NCBI GenBank assembly: GCA_023389575.1
Contig: JAEWEG010000062.1
Location: forward strand, 1-64,000
DNA length: 64,000 bases
From: Chloroflexota bacterium
GTDB taxonomy: Bacteria; Chloroflexota; Chloroflexia; Thermomicrobiales; UBA6265
Reading direction: 5' to 3'
Shown: positions 53,154-62,126 of the stretch, one piece after another
How positions within the stretch are numbered: position 1 is the stretch's first letter
Layout of the letters: every line of letters begins with the position of its first letter
Translations under genes and position numbers: made by a program
The notes under the pieces: model-generated
Databases searched by the model: none
What the model was told of the DNA's origin: nothing
What the model saw: the letters and a program-made list of their open reading frames with translations, nothing else

Positions 53154-53332
53154 TCAGGTCCGACCGAAGCCGGGAATCCATCACGGGTTAGGCGCGGGGC
53201 AAACCTCATCCATTCGTGCTGGTCGCTTGTATGGTCAGCCTGGCAGGGAGGGCTCCGGAGCAAAGCCGCGACTGCCCTACCAAGGTCGGCGAGGGTGTGC
53301 AACTCCATGCCTACACCGAAGGACCAGCAAAA

Positions 53333-54322
53333 CTAGTCCCAGGGAATGGTTTCCAGGGTCTCCAGCTTCTCCAATCGGTGCGTCGAATTGATGTACCGCA
53401 CAGTGCCTGACCGCGCCCGCATCACCAGCGAATGCGTCGACGCGCCCCACTTGCCGTAGTGCACACCATCCAGCAACTCGCCGTCGGTGATGCCGGTCGC
53501 CGCGAAGAAGGCCTCCTCACCACCAGCCAGGTCATCGATCCCCCAGATCCGCTCCGTGTCGATCCCCTCGGCGGCGGCGTGCGCCCGTTCCTCGTCGTTC
53601 CTTGGCGAGAGCCGGCATTGCATGTCGCCACCCACGCATTTGAGCGCGCAGGCGGTGATGACCGCCTCTGGCGATCCGCCGATACCCATCAGCGCATCGA
53701 TGCCGGTTCCGGACATCGCCGCCATCAAGCCGCCCGCCACGTCGCCATCCATGATCATCTTCAGCCGGGCCCCGGCATCGCGAATCTCGGCGATCAGGTC
53801 ATCGTGCCTCGGACGATCGAGCACCACCACGGTCAGGTCGTTCACCTTTCGACCAGTCTTCTCGGCGATGCGGATCAGGTTGTCCGTCGGCGAGTCCCGC
53901 AGGTCGATGGCACCCTTCGCGGCTGGCCCAACCGCGATTTTTTCCATGTAGGCGATGTGCTCCCACTTGTACATCGCGCCACGCTCGGCGATCGCCAGCA
54001 CCGCGATCGCGTTTGGCATCCCCTTGGCCAGCAACCGCGTGCCGTCCACCGGGTCCACCGCGATGTCCACCTTGGGCTCGCTCGCGCACCCCACGATCTC
54101 GCCCGAGTAGAGCATTGGGGCTTCGTCCTTCTCGCCCTCCCCAATGACGACCTCGCCCTCGATCTCGATGGTGTTCAGGACCTGCCGCATCGCGTCCACC
54201 GCGGCCTGGTCCGCGTTCTCCTTCTGGTCGCGGCCCATCCAGCGACCCGCCGTCAGCGCCGCCGCCTCCGTCACCCGGGCCAGTTCCATCGAGATGTTCC
54301 GGCTGATGCGTGTACCTACCAT
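53333..54322 (-). CDS. glpX: Class II fructose-1,6-bisphosphatase
   Basis: 329 residues. It removes the 1-phosphate of fructose-1,6-bisphosphate in gluconeogenesis with Mn/Mg. The signatures are WMGRDQKENADQAAVDAM near 28, VIGEGEKDEAPMLYSGE near 60 (metal-binding Glu/Asp) and AVDPVDGTRLLAKG near 88. GGDMQCRLSPRNDEE lies near 230. The length is standard. Its start overlaps the end of the helicase gene by seven bases. Confidence 0.95.
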   Translation of the reverse strand: MVGTRISRNISMELARVTEAAALTAGRWMGRDQKENADQAAVDAMRQVLNTIEIEGEVVIGEGEKDEAPMLYSGEIVGCASEPKVDIAVDPVDGTRLLAKGMPNAIAVLAIAERGAMYKWEHIAYMEKIAVGPAAKGAIDLRDSPTDNLIRIAEKTGRKVNDLTVVVLDRPRHDDLIAEIRDAGARLKMIMDGDVAGGLMAAMSGTGIDALMGIGGSPEAVITACALKCVGGDMQCRLSPRNDEERAHAAAEGIDTERIWGIDDLAGGEEAFFAATGITDGELLDGVHYGKWGASTHSLVMRARSGTVRYINSTHRLEKLETLETIPWD

Positions 54323-57237
54323 CGTGTCCCTCCCGCCATCGGTATGTTGACGACCTCGCTCGAATCCCGCTCCAGCCAGTAGGCTGTCGCGTCGGGCAGG
54401 TCATAGGTTGACCGCACCACTACCTGGCATGGTGGAAGCGAATGCAGGAACGACTGCCCGTACCGGCGCGAGATGATGCGACGGTCATACACCACGCACA
54501 CCCCGCGATCCTTGTCACTCCGGATCAGGCGACCGAAGCCCTGCTTGAACTTCAGCACCGCCTTCGGCACCGAAAGCTCGTTGAAGGGATCCGCGCTCAG
54601 TTCACACCGTGCCTCGAACACCGGGTCGCTCGGAACCGGGAACGGCAGCTTGACGATCACCACTAGGCTAAGCGCTTCGCCAACCACGTCAACGCCCTCC
54701 CAGTAGGAAGACGTTCCCAACAGCGCGGTCCCAGGGTTCGATCGCAGCCGGTCGACCAGTTGCCGGAAGCTCCCATCTACACCTTGCCCCAGCACCGAGA
54801 TGTTCTCCCGCGCCAGCGGCCCCTTGATCGCGTTGAGCGTGGATCGCAGCGCGGCGTGCGAGGTGAACAGCACCAGCGCCCGCCCCTGGGAAGCGCGCAG
54901 GAGTTCGATCAACGACTGGTTGAGCGTGTCCTGGAAGCTCTGGTTCTTCGGGTCCGGCATGTCGTCCGGAATGAACACCATCGTCGAGCGCTCGTGGTCG
55001 AACGGCGAGCCAAGCAGCAACTGCACCGCCTCTTCCAGCCCCAGGCGCCCACTGATGTACTCGAATGATCCGTCGATGGAGAGCGTCGCGGACGTCAACA
55101 CGCAGGTCCGGAGGTCGTTGAACACATCCGCCCGCAGCAAGGCGCTCACGTCGAGTGGCGCGCCATTGAGGGAAATGTTCCCCTGCACCACCGACCGCTC
55201 GATCCAGAATACGCTCTGCCCGTCGTCGGACGAGAACGCGTTGAGCAACTGCTTCCGGATGGTCGCCAACGGCTCCAGGCCGTTCTGGAGTTCCAGCGTC
55301 AGCTCGTCCCGCATGGTCGTGTTGGGATTGTCTTCGTCTTCGGGAAGCGTCATCGCGTCGAGAATCCGCAGGAACCAGCGACCGGTGTCCAGCACGCTGA
55401 GCAACTCCCGGTCGAGCTGCCCCCAGATCAACGAGAGTTCGGCCCACTGCCCCCGGTCCCGAACGGCATCGGTCAGCCGTAGTTGATCCGAGAACGATTG
55501 CCGTCCTCCACGCACAGGCGGCAGAAGCGCCCCGAGCCTGGTGAACAACTCCCCAGCCAGAGTCGAAATCGTCAGGGCCGCCGTGGCGGCGTCGTTCGCC
55601 CTCGTCCCAGCCTCGGCGGCTTCCTTCGCCGCGCTCAAGTCGCCCGACCGCAAGAAGAACGCAGACGCCAACACCAAGCTCCCGGTAAGGGTCTGCCCTT
55701 CCGTATGTACCAACGTCCGTAACGGCTCGTCAATTTCTCCTCGGTCAACCGACCAGGTGAACTGCGAGGTCGCCTCTTCTTCAAGGTGATGCGCCTCGTC
55801 CACGATCAGGCGCTCGAACACCGGCAGCACGAACCCCTGAGCCGCGTTGGAAAGCACCAGGGAGTGATTGGCGATGACGATATGGGCGTTCGCCGCGTTC
55901 GCCCGCGCCTTGTAGAGGAAGCACTGTCCGCTCTTGGCGTATGGGCATCCCTTCGGCGTGCAGCGCCCCTTCTCGGAGGCGAACTTGCGCCAGTGTCGCT
56001 CTTCCTCGCGGGTCAACCTCAGTTCGGCCTTGTCGCCGGATTCTGTCTGGGGCAGCCACATGAGAATCTTCGCCCGCAGCGAGGCATCGGCCGCGTCCTC
56101 GATCGGATCGTTCATGTGGTCGAACCAGCGATGGAGGCACAGGTAGTTGGCCCGCCCCTTCATCACCGCCACGCGAAGATCTTCCACGATTCCGTGTTCG
56201 TGCAACGCGGAGCGCAGGTCTGGCAGGTCCTTCTGGTAAAGCTGGTCCTGCAGCGCCAGGGTATTCGTCGAGATCACGACCCGCTCGCCGCGATCCAGCG
56301 CAAACAACGCCGCAGGCAGCAGGTAGGCCAGGCTCTTGCCCGTGCCTGTCCCGGCCTCGACCAGAAGTTCGCGCTCGTCGTTCAGGGCCCGCCCAACCGC
56401 GCCCGCCATCCTGACCTGCGTGGGCCGCGACTCGAACCGCTCCAGCACATGCGATAGCGGCCCACCCGGCGACAGCAGATTAAGCATGCCGTCGATGTGA
56501 ATCGGTGCCTGCGATCCCGTTCGCTGCAATGCTCGTGGGGCATCTCGCGGCTCCATGAACCGCATTTCGGGCAACACGTCCCGCGAGTCATCCGCGTTCC
56601 CGAACAGCGGCCCCGAGAGCGCCTTGTCGGCCGCCGACCGGAAAAGGTGCGCCTCTGGCCATCCCGCCTGCTGCGCGAACGATGCTGCCTGGTTCAGCGT
56701 TCGCTCGTCGTACTCATCAATTCGATCCAGCAGCTTCCGGAACACCTCGGCCGCCCGCAGTGCATCCGCCAGGGCCCGATGCTCGACCTCCACCTCGACG
56801 TCGAGCGCCCCGGCCACCGCCGTCAGCCCGTAGCCGGGAATGTTCGGCATCATGAGCGTCGCCAACCGGTAGGTATCGAACTTCCGGTTCGGCAAAGCGA
56901 TCCCGGACTTCTCCAGCATCGCCACGTCGAAGTCGACGTTGTGCGCCACCACCGGCAGCGTCCCGATCCGCCGCCGCACCTCCGACCGCACTTCCGCGAT
57001 CGAGGGGCTGCCGGCCAGATCCTCATCGGTGATTCCGGTCAAACGCACGATGTCGAGGGGCAGTTTCCGCTTCGGGTCGACCGTCTGCGAATACTGCTCG
57101 ACTATCCCGTCGCGGCCAAACACGACGATCGCGATCTCGATGACCACATCGCGATCTGGGTTGATCCCGGTGGTTTCGGTATCCACGGCGACAAAATGCT
57201 CGGATGATAGTGGCGAGCCGGCGAATGGAGATGACAA
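54316..57237 (-). CDS. dinG: DEDDh exonuclease - DinG-type XPD helicase fusion
   Basis: 973 residues. Residues 1-180 form a DnaQ-like 3'-5' exonuclease: VAVDTETTG near 18, HNVDFDVAML near 99 and HRALADALRA near 152 give the DEDDh set. A superfamily 2 helicase follows: Walker A VEAGTGTGKSLAYLLPAA near 293, cysteines in YLCLHRW and CTPKGCPYAKSGQCF (about 370-455) as for an XPD-type 4Fe-4S cluster, DEAHHLEE near 485, and motif VI QGFGRLIRSDKDRG near 900. The fusion is the Bacillus-type DinG architecture. The start is TTG at 57237. Confidence 0.93.
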   Translation of the reverse strand: MSSPFAGSPLSSEHFVAVDTETTGINPDRDVVIEIAIVVFGRDGIVEQYSQTVDPKRKLPLDIVRLTGITDEDLAGSPSIAEVRSEVRRRIGTLPVVAHNVDFDVAMLEKSGIALPNRKFDTYRLATLMMPNIPGYGLTAVAGALDVEVEVEHRALADALRAAEVFRKLLDRIDEYDERTLNQAASFAQQAGWPEAHLFRSAADKALSGPLFGNADDSRDVLPEMRFMEPRDAPRALQRTGSQAPIHIDGMLNLLSPGGPLSHVLERFESRPTQVRMAGAVGRALNDERELLVEAGTGTGKSLAYLLPAALFALDRGERVVISTNTLALQDQLYQKDLPDLRSALHEHGIVEDLRVAVMKGRANYLCLHRWFDHMNDPIEDAADASLRAKILMWLPQTESGDKAELRLTREEERHWRKFASEKGRCTPKGCPYAKSGQCFLYKARANAANAHIVIANHSLVLSNAAQGFVLPVFERLIVDEAHHLEEEATSQFTWSVDRGEIDEPLRTLVHTEGQTLTGSLVLASAFFLRSGDLSAAKEAAEAGTRANDAATAALTISTLAGELFTRLGALLPPVRGGRQSFSDQLRLTDAVRDRGQWAELSLIWGQLDRELLSVLDTGRWFLRILDAMTLPEDEDNPNTTMRDELTLELQNGLEPLATIRKQLLNAFSSDDGQSVFWIERSVVQGNISLNGAPLDVSALLRADVFNDLRTCVLTSATLSIDGSFEYISGRLGLEEAVQLLLGSPFDHERSTMVFIPDDMPDPKNQSFQDTLNQSLIELLRASQGRALVLFTSHAALRSTLNAIKGPLARENISVLGQGVDGSFRQLVDRLRSNPGTALLGTSSYWEGVDVVGEALSLVVIVKLPFPVPSDPVFEARCELSADPFNELSVPKAVLKFKQGFGRLIRSDKDRGVCVVYDRRIISRRYGQSFLHSLPPCQVVVRSTYDLPDATAYWLERDSSEVVNIPMAGGTRW

Positions 57238-57276
57238 AGGGTTGCTTTCCAGGCCGGATCATCCGGCAAACATGGC

Positions 57277-57306
57277 GAGAGGCCAGAACAAATGCTCTGG
57301 CCTCTC
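57277..57306 (-). terminator. Hairpin between the M20 peptidase and helicase genes
   Basis: A perfect 11-bp stem (GAGAGGCCAGA and complement, 8-base loop), 30 bases after the M20 gene stop on the minus strand. The T-run is poor (GCCATGTTTG). Confidence 0.6.
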
Positions 57307-57335
57307 AAAGGTACCATCTGGCTTCGCGATTCGCC

Positions 57336-58511
57336 CTACAGAGGCGTTTGCCTCGGCAGCTTGCCAGCGGCCAGCGCCTCGGTCGCCAGGATCGTGTCCA
57401 GCAGGAGTTGGGTGAACCCGGTCGCGATCGGCTTGATCCGGATGTACTCGTCCACCCGGTGCACGTTCCCACCGGTCGTCAGGCCAATGCACATCGAGGG
57501 GATACCCCGGCTGATCGGGATGTTCGCGTCGGTGCTCGAAGCGTCGCAGATCGCTTCCATGCCAAGCGCCGCCAGCACCTCCACCCCGATCGGCACCAGA
57601 CCGGCATCGCTCGGGAGCGCGCCCGCTGGCCTGTCCCCGACGATCTCCACCGCCACCGAGATGTCCGAGGTGCGCGCGCCGGCGATGATGCCCTCGACCC
57701 TGGAAACCAGCGTCGCGAGCGCGGTCCCGCTGGTCGACCGCATGTCGATGACCACCGACGCCTCCGGCGCGATGGTGTTGACGCTGATCCCACCCTCGAA
57801 CAGCCCCACGTTGAGACTGGTCTTCGGATCGGACTGGAGTGGCACGGCGTCGAGTTTGGCGACCAGTTTCGCCATCTCGTGAATGGCGCTCACCCGCCCC
57901 GCGTCGCCCCAGCTATGACCGCCCGGCCCGGTCAGCGTCACGCGCAGGCGGCGACTGCCAACCGCCCGGTTCGTGATACGCCCCAGGCTGTGGCCCTCGA
58001 CGGCGATCGCGGCGCCAACTTGCGGCAAGGCGTCCATCACGGCCCGCATCCCGCGCAGGTCACCGAGTCCCTCTTCGCCCACGTTGCCCGTCACGAAGAT
58101 GTCCACCGGTGGCTCGAACCCAAGCTGGGCCAGCCCCTGCTTCACCATCGCCACGGCCGCCACGCTCAGGCTGTTGTCGCCGATACCGGGGCCGTGGAGC
58201 ACGTCTCCCGTTCGCGTGACCGGCAGCGGCGTCTCCCTCGGAAACACGGTGTCCGTGTGTCCCGCCAGCAACAGGGCCGGGCCATCGGTCGTGCCCTTGA
58301 TGCGTCCCGTGACATTGGATATCGCATCGATCTCCACGTCGTCGTACTCGAACCGTCGCAGCACTTCGGCCACGAACTCCGCCCGCTCGGCTTCGTCGTT
58401 CGTAGGGGCGGGCACCGCCGCCACGGCCGCTGTCAGGTCCGCGATAGGTTCCACGAATCCGGTCGCCACCGCCGACACCCTGGCCACGAGTTCTGATGAT
58501 ATGGATGACAA
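57336..58511 (-). CDS. M20-family metallopeptidase/deacylase
   Basis: 391 residues. Zinc-site motifs are complete: LLAGHTDTVFP near 72, GPGIGDNSLS near 100, GNVGEEGLGDL near 135 and the late GGNVHRVDEYI near 355. The dimerisation domain lies between. It belongs to the ArgE/DapE/PepT-like group that hydrolyses amide bonds of small peptides or acyl amino acids. The frame is open to 58826, but TTG 58511 has GGAG six bases before it. A TATACT promoter box at 58559-58564 would put transcription just upstream. ATG 58556 is an alternative. Confidence 0.85.
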   Translation of the reverse strand: MSSISSELVARVSAVATGFVEPIADLTAAVAAVPAPTNDEAERAEFVAEVLRRFEYDDVEIDAISNVTGRIKGTTDGPALLLAGHTDTVFPRETPLPVTRTGDVLHGPGIGDNSLSVAAVAMVKQGLAQLGFEPPVDIFVTGNVGEEGLGDLRGMRAVMDALPQVGAAIAVEGHSLGRITNRAVGSRRLRVTLTGPGGHSWGDAGRVSAIHEMAKLVAKLDAVPLQSDPKTSLNVGLFEGGISVNTIAPEASVVIDMRSTSGTALATLVSRVEGIIAGARTSDISVAVEIVGDRPAGALPSDAGLVPIGVEVLAALGMEAICDASSTDANIPISRGIPSMCIGLTTGGNVHRVDEYIRIKPIATGFTQLLLDTILATEALAAGKLPRQTPL

Positions 58512-58558
58512 TCGATGCTCCAGTCGGTTCTCGGGCGCGCTCCTGGCGCGAAACATGG

Positions 58559-58564
58559 CGAAAG
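58559..58564 (-). promoter_or_regulatory. Candidate -10 box of the M20 gene
   Basis: TATACT on the minus strand, placed so that transcription begins near 58552, about 40 bases before the TTG start. No clear -35. Confidence 0.3.
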
Positions 58565-58644
58565 TATACAAGTCGCCGGCGCCTATCCCCCGCGGAATCC
58601 GTGCGCCAAACGCCAGAATCTCACCGCCGCGATCAGCCTCAACA

Positions 58645-58653
58645 TGGGATAAT
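58645..58653 (+). promoter_or_regulatory. Candidate extended -10 promoter of sdhA
   Basis: TGGGATAAT: a TG dinucleotide one base before GATAAT, about 109 bases upstream of sdhA. The -35 region is GC-rich, as allowed for extended -10 promoters. Confidence 0.35.
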
Positions 58654-58761
58654 GGTTCCCATAAGCGCATATTTCGCATTTCCCTCCGGGGATCGTCCGG
58701 TTCAGGCCGGAATGCTCCACACAGCTGGGATACAACAAGGAAGTTCCGAAGGAGACGGTAG

Positions 58762-60495
58762 ATGGCGTACCACCGGTACGATGCAGTCATTGTGGGCGCT
58801 GGCGGAGCTGGCTTGATGGCCGCCATTCAGATGGCGGGCAAGGCGAACATCGCCGTGGTGAGCAAGCTCTATCCCCCGCGTTCACATACCGGCGCCGCGC
58901 AGGGTGGAATCAGCGCCGCGCTCGGCAACACCGAGGAAGACCACTGGAAGTGGCACATGTACGACACCGTCAAGGGCGGTGACTACCTCGTCGATCAGGA
59001 CTCCGCGGAAGTCCTCGCTCGCGAAGCCATCGACGCCGTGCTCGAACTCGAACACATGGGGCTTCCCTTCAACCGCACTCCCGACGGCAAAATCGATCAG
59101 CGCCGCTTCGGCGGCCACAGCCGGAACTTCGGCGAAGGCCCAGTCCGGCGCGCCTGCTACGCCGCCGACCGCACCGGCCACATGATCATCCAGACCCTGT
59201 ACCAGCAGGGCATCAAGCACAATGTCAACTTCCTCGACGAGCACCACCTGCTCGACATCATCTTCAATGAAGATGGCGAGTGCGCCGGTGTCGTCACCCA
59301 CGAGCTGAAGACCGGCGAAACCCACACCATTCACGCCAAGACCGTCCTTATCGCCTCCGGCGGGTATGGGCGTGTGTTCAAGATCACCTCCAACGCCCTG
59401 GCCGGCACCGGCGATGGCATCGCCTTGGCCTATCGCCACGGCATTCCGCTGATGGACATGGAGTTCTATCAGTTCCACCCCACCGGCCTCTACAAGCTCG
59501 GCATCCTCGTCTCCGAGGCCGCCCGCGGTGAAGGTGGCGTGGTCCGCAACAGCGAAGGCGAGGCGTTCGCCGCCCGCTACGCGCCGACCATGAAGGACCT
59601 CGCCCCGCGCGACATGATGTCCCGCTTCATCTTCCAGGAGGTGAAGGAAGGCCGCGGCATCGACGGTAAGGATTACGTCCTGCTCGATGTGTCCCACCTC
59701 CCGCCGGAGGTCATCGACGAGAAGCTCCCGGATGTCACCGACTTCGCCCGCGTCTACCTCGGCGTGGAACCGAAGAACGAGGGCATTCCCATCCAGCCCA
59801 CGGCCCACTACGCCATGGGTGGACTTCCCACCAACAACGACGCCCAGGTCATCCGGGACGCCGCCGGAACGATCGTCCCCGGCTTCTACTCCGCCGGGGA
59901 GGCGGCCTGCGTTTCCGTTCACGGCGCGAACCGCCTGGGCACCAACTCGCTGGTCGACCTCGTCGTCTTCGGACGCCGGGCCGGCCGCCACATGCTCCAG
60001 GAAATCGAAGAGCGCGACTTCCCGGCCCTGCCCGAGAACGCCGATGGCCGCGCCCGGGAGGAAATCACCGAACTCCTGGCCCGGGACAAGGGCGAGCGGG
60101 TCGCCGACATCCGCGCCAAAATGCAGGAAGTGATGATGGACAAGGTCTCGGTTGTCCGCAACGAGACCGGGCTCCGCGAGGCCGAGCGCGAAATCGCCAC
60201 CCTCCGCGAGGCGTATCGCCACATCGCCATCCAGGACAAGGGCCAACGCTTCAACACCGAACTCACCGAGGCCCTCGAACTGGGCTGCATGCTGGACTGC
60301 GCCGAGACCATCGTCCACGGATCGCTGGCCCGCACCGAGAGCCGCGGCGCCCACTATCGCGAGGACTACGAAGCGCGCGACGACGTCAACTGGCTCGCCC
60401 ACAGCCTGATCTCGAAGACCGGCTCCGGCGATTTCCAGCTTGAGAAGAAACCGGTCAAGATCACCATCTTCGAGCCGAAGGAACGCAAGTACTAA
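58762..60495 (+). CDS. sdhA: Succinate dehydrogenase/fumarate reductase flavoprotein subunit
   Basis: 577 residues. It oxidises succinate to fumarate with covalently bound FAD. The Rossmann start is AVIVGAGGAGLMAA. The FAD-linking histidine lies in PRSHTGAAQGGISAALGN near 48. HPTGLYKLGILVSEAARGEGG near 245 and the catalytic Arg region HYAMGGLPTN near 350 follow. The C-terminal domain ends ITIFEPKERKY. GAAGGAG precedes the ATG. It is first in sdhA-sdhB and divergent from the M20 gene. No SdhC/D gene precedes it. Confidence 0.96.
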   Translation: MAYHRYDAVIVGAGGAGLMAAIQMAGKANIAVVSKLYPPRSHTGAAQGGISAALGNTEEDHWKWHMYDTVKGGDYLVDQDSAEVLAREAIDAVLELEHMGLPFNRTPDGKIDQRRFGGHSRNFGEGPVRRACYAADRTGHMIIQTLYQQGIKHNVNFLDEHHLLDIIFNEDGECAGVVTHELKTGETHTIHAKTVLIASGGYGRVFKITSNALAGTGDGIALAYRHGIPLMDMEFYQFHPTGLYKLGILVSEAARGEGGVVRNSEGEAFAARYAPTMKDLAPRDMMSRFIFQEVKEGRGIDGKDYVLLDVSHLPPEVIDEKLPDVTDFARVYLGVEPKNEGIPIQPTAHYAMGGLPTNNDAQVIRDAAGTIVPGFYSAGEAACVSVHGANRLGTNSLVDLVVFGRRAGRHMLQEIEERDFPALPENADGRAREEITELLARDKGERVADIRAKMQEVMMDKVSVVRNETGLREAEREIATLREAYRHIAIQDKGQRFNTELTEALELGCMLDCAETIVHGSLARTESRGAHYREDYEARDDVNWLAHSLISKTGSGDFQLEKKPVKITIFEPKERKY

Positions 60496-60556
60496 TCGCC
60501 AACGAGCATCGTGCGGGAGGCGGTCAGCCCGCCACCGCGAGGAAAGGCACAGCAGC

Positions 60557-61255
60557 GTGGAGGTCACCCTTCGCATCAAGCGCTTCAATCCGGAACAGGA
60601 CCAGAAGGCTCACTTCGAGGAATACCAGGTCGAGGTCGAGCCAACCGATCGCGTGCTCGACGCCCTCAACCAGGTGAAGTGGTACCAGGACGGTACCCTC
60701 ACCTACCGCCGCTCCTGCGCCCACGGTATCTGCGGCTCGGACGCCATGCGCATCAATGGCCGCAACCGCCTCGCCTGCAAGATCCTGATGAAGGATCTCG
60801 GCAAGCGGATCACGCTCGAGCCGCTCATCGGCTTCAAGGTGGAGAAGGACCTGCTGGTCGACATGGAAGGCTTCTTCGACGCCTACAAGTCGGTCAAGCC
60901 CTATCTCATCGCCGAAGAGGCTCCGGGCGCGGGCGAGCGACGCCAGTCCCCGGAGCAGCGTCAACGCTTCGACGACACCACCAAGTGCATCCTCTGCGCC
61001 GCCTGCACCACGTCCTGCCCGGTCACCTGGGTCACCGGTGAGTTCGTCGGGCCAGCCGCCATCGTCAACGCCCACCGCTTCATCTTCGACAGCCGCGACA
61101 CCGGCGCCGCCGAACGGCTCCAGATCCTCAACGGCGGAAACGGCGTGTGGCGCTGCCGAACGGTCTTCAATTGCACGGATGCCTGCCCCCGTGACATCAA
61201 GGTCACCGAGGCGATTGAACAGGTGAAACGCGCGCTTATATTCGAGCAGGTCTAG
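60557..61255 (+). CDS. sdhB: Succinate dehydrogenase/fumarate reductase iron-sulfur subunit
   Basis: 232 residues. The 2Fe-2S cluster cysteines are in SCAHGICGSDAMRINGRNRLAC (about 53-74). The 4Fe-4S motif is CILCAACTTSCP near 144, and the 3Fe-4S motif is CRTVFNCTDACP near 200. It passes electrons from SdhA to the quinone site in the membrane. GTG 60557 gives the family start; the frame is open upstream into the sdhA 3' region. Confidence 0.96.
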   Translation: MEVTLRIKRFNPEQDQKAHFEEYQVEVEPTDRVLDALNQVKWYQDGTLTYRRSCAHGICGSDAMRINGRNRLACKILMKDLGKRITLEPLIGFKVEKDLLVDMEGFFDAYKSVKPYLIAEEAPGAGERRQSPEQRQRFDDTTKCILCAACTTSCPVTWVTGEFVGPAAIVNAHRFIFDSRDTGAAERLQILNGGNGVWRCRTVFNCTDACPRDIKVTEAIEQVKRALIFEQV

Positions 61256-61299
61256 TTTCGCGCGGCCCACCGCCGCTGAGCCCGATGGAATGACGTGCC

Positions 61300-61746
61300 A
61301 TGCCCAATCCATTTGACTGGGACTACCTGACGAGCCAGCCCGCCTCCGACGATGTACTTGACGCATTCACCATCATTTACGCGGTTGTCTTTGTTCTCGG
61401 CTTCGTCGCCTCCGCATACCTCTACTACCGTCCGTGGACGAAGCCGTTCGGGGCCATGTTCCGTCGCAAGTCGGTCATCGCGGCATCGGGCCTGGCCATG
61501 TGGGTCTTCGGCATCGGCCTCTTCTTCTTCCTCATCCGCCTGCTGCAAATCAACCCGCTGACGCTTGGCCAACCGATCTGGATGTGGCTCTCGGTTCTGG
61601 CGGTCATCGGCATGGGGGTTCTCATCGGCCTGAACTGGAAGCGGAGCCAGGCGCTCGGCCCCGAGGCCACCCGCGGGCGAACCGCGTCACCCCAGGTCCA
61701 GCCCGCCAGCAAGCGCCCGGTCCGCCGCGACAAGGCTCATCGCTAG
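61300..61746 (+). CDS. Three-helix membrane protein downstream of sdhB
   Basis: 148 residues with three predicted transmembrane helices (about 20-43, 58-83 and 93-112), a short N-terminus and a basic C-terminal tail. It lies 44 bases after sdhB and before the shared terminator, so it is co-transcribed. Position suggests a membrane anchor for SdhAB. However, the only His in the protein is near the C-terminus (KAHR), outside the helices, so it cannot supply the usual heme-b ligands of SdhC/D. It does not match a family I recognise. Confidence 0.7.
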   Translation: MPNPFDWDYLTSQPASDDVLDAFTIIYAVVFVLGFVASAYLYYRPWTKPFGAMFRRKSVIAASGLAMWVFGIGLFFFLIRLLQINPLTLGQPIWMWLSVLAVIGMGVLIGLNWKRSQALGPEATRGRTASPQVQPASKRPVRRDKAHR

Positions 61747-61775
61747 ACCGGAGAACCACCATCGGGACACACCAA

Positions 61776-61808
61776 AACGGGCGAGGATCGATTTGATCCT
61801 CGCCCGTT
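61776..61808. terminator. Bidirectional terminator (sdh operon / SRP RNA)
   Basis: A perfect 14-bp stem (AACGGGCGAGGATC and complement, loop GATTT). Plus side: ends sdhAB operon, followed by CTTC. Minus side: ends the SRP RNA gene, and the stem runs into TTTTGG. Confidence 0.85.
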
Positions 61809-61824
61809 CTTCATGGTCGGGTGT

Positions 61825-62091
61825 AGCCGTGCACCCTCTGTCGATATGGTCTTTCCAGCTTAACCCAACTCGTATGCTCCAGAAGGGAAACCCCGCATCA
61901 CCCGAAGAGTGCCGCTTAGGGCTGCTATCTTCCGATCCTGACCCGGTTCACAGTTCCCCGCCGTGCAGGACCCTTCCTTCATCACATCGTGGTCGAGCCA
62001 GTCCCACAAAGTCACACCTCGAGAGGGAATTCAACCCCGCTATGGCGGATTGCGGGTGCAGGGCACCGCCAACTCCCCATCTAGCACGACT
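61825..62091 (-). ncRNA. ffs: Signal recognition particle RNA, large bacterial type
   Basis: On the minus strand the sequence starts AGTCGTGCTAGATGGGGAG. It runs through the Alu-domain consensus (GGCGGTGCCCTGCACCCGCAATCCGCC, given here only in part) and GTTGAATTCCC. The apical domain IV motif GTCAGGATCGGAAGATAGCAGC (middle at about 61920-61943) carries the GGAA loop that binds Ffh. Helix 5 closes as CCCTCT/AGAGGG. The two ends pair over eight bases (AGTCGTGC with GCACGGCT). The length is about 267 bases, as in the Bacillus-type RNA with an Alu domain. With SRP54 it targets nascent membrane proteins. Confidence 0.93.
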
Positions 62092-62097
62092 TGGCCA

Positions 62098-62126
62098 AGT
62101 ATATCCGCTCGCGTGCCCGGTTACGA
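62098..62126 (-). promoter_or_regulatory. Promoter of the SRP RNA
   Basis: TATACT (62098-62103) and a weak -35 TCGTAA (62121-62126) are 17 bases apart on the minus strand. Transcription from the base seven positions downstream (62091) matches the start deduced from SRP RNA folding. The -35 overlaps the ferredoxin stop codon. Confidence 0.55.

Noticed and set aside
53154..53332. Possible tRNA-like hairpins between the PIG-L gene and glpX
   Set aside because: No acceptor/T-arm pairing or anticodon arm could be built; only short GC stems are present.
57286..57297. GAACAAATGCTC as a second SOS box near the DinG-type gene
   Set aside because: It has a mismatch in the core (GCTC for GTTC) and is fully explained as the loop and arms of a hairpin terminator of the M20 gene.
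58882..60588. Long minus-strand frame over sdhA
   Set aside because: Shadow of sdhA: Gly/Val/Asp-rich, no motif, no ribosome binding site.
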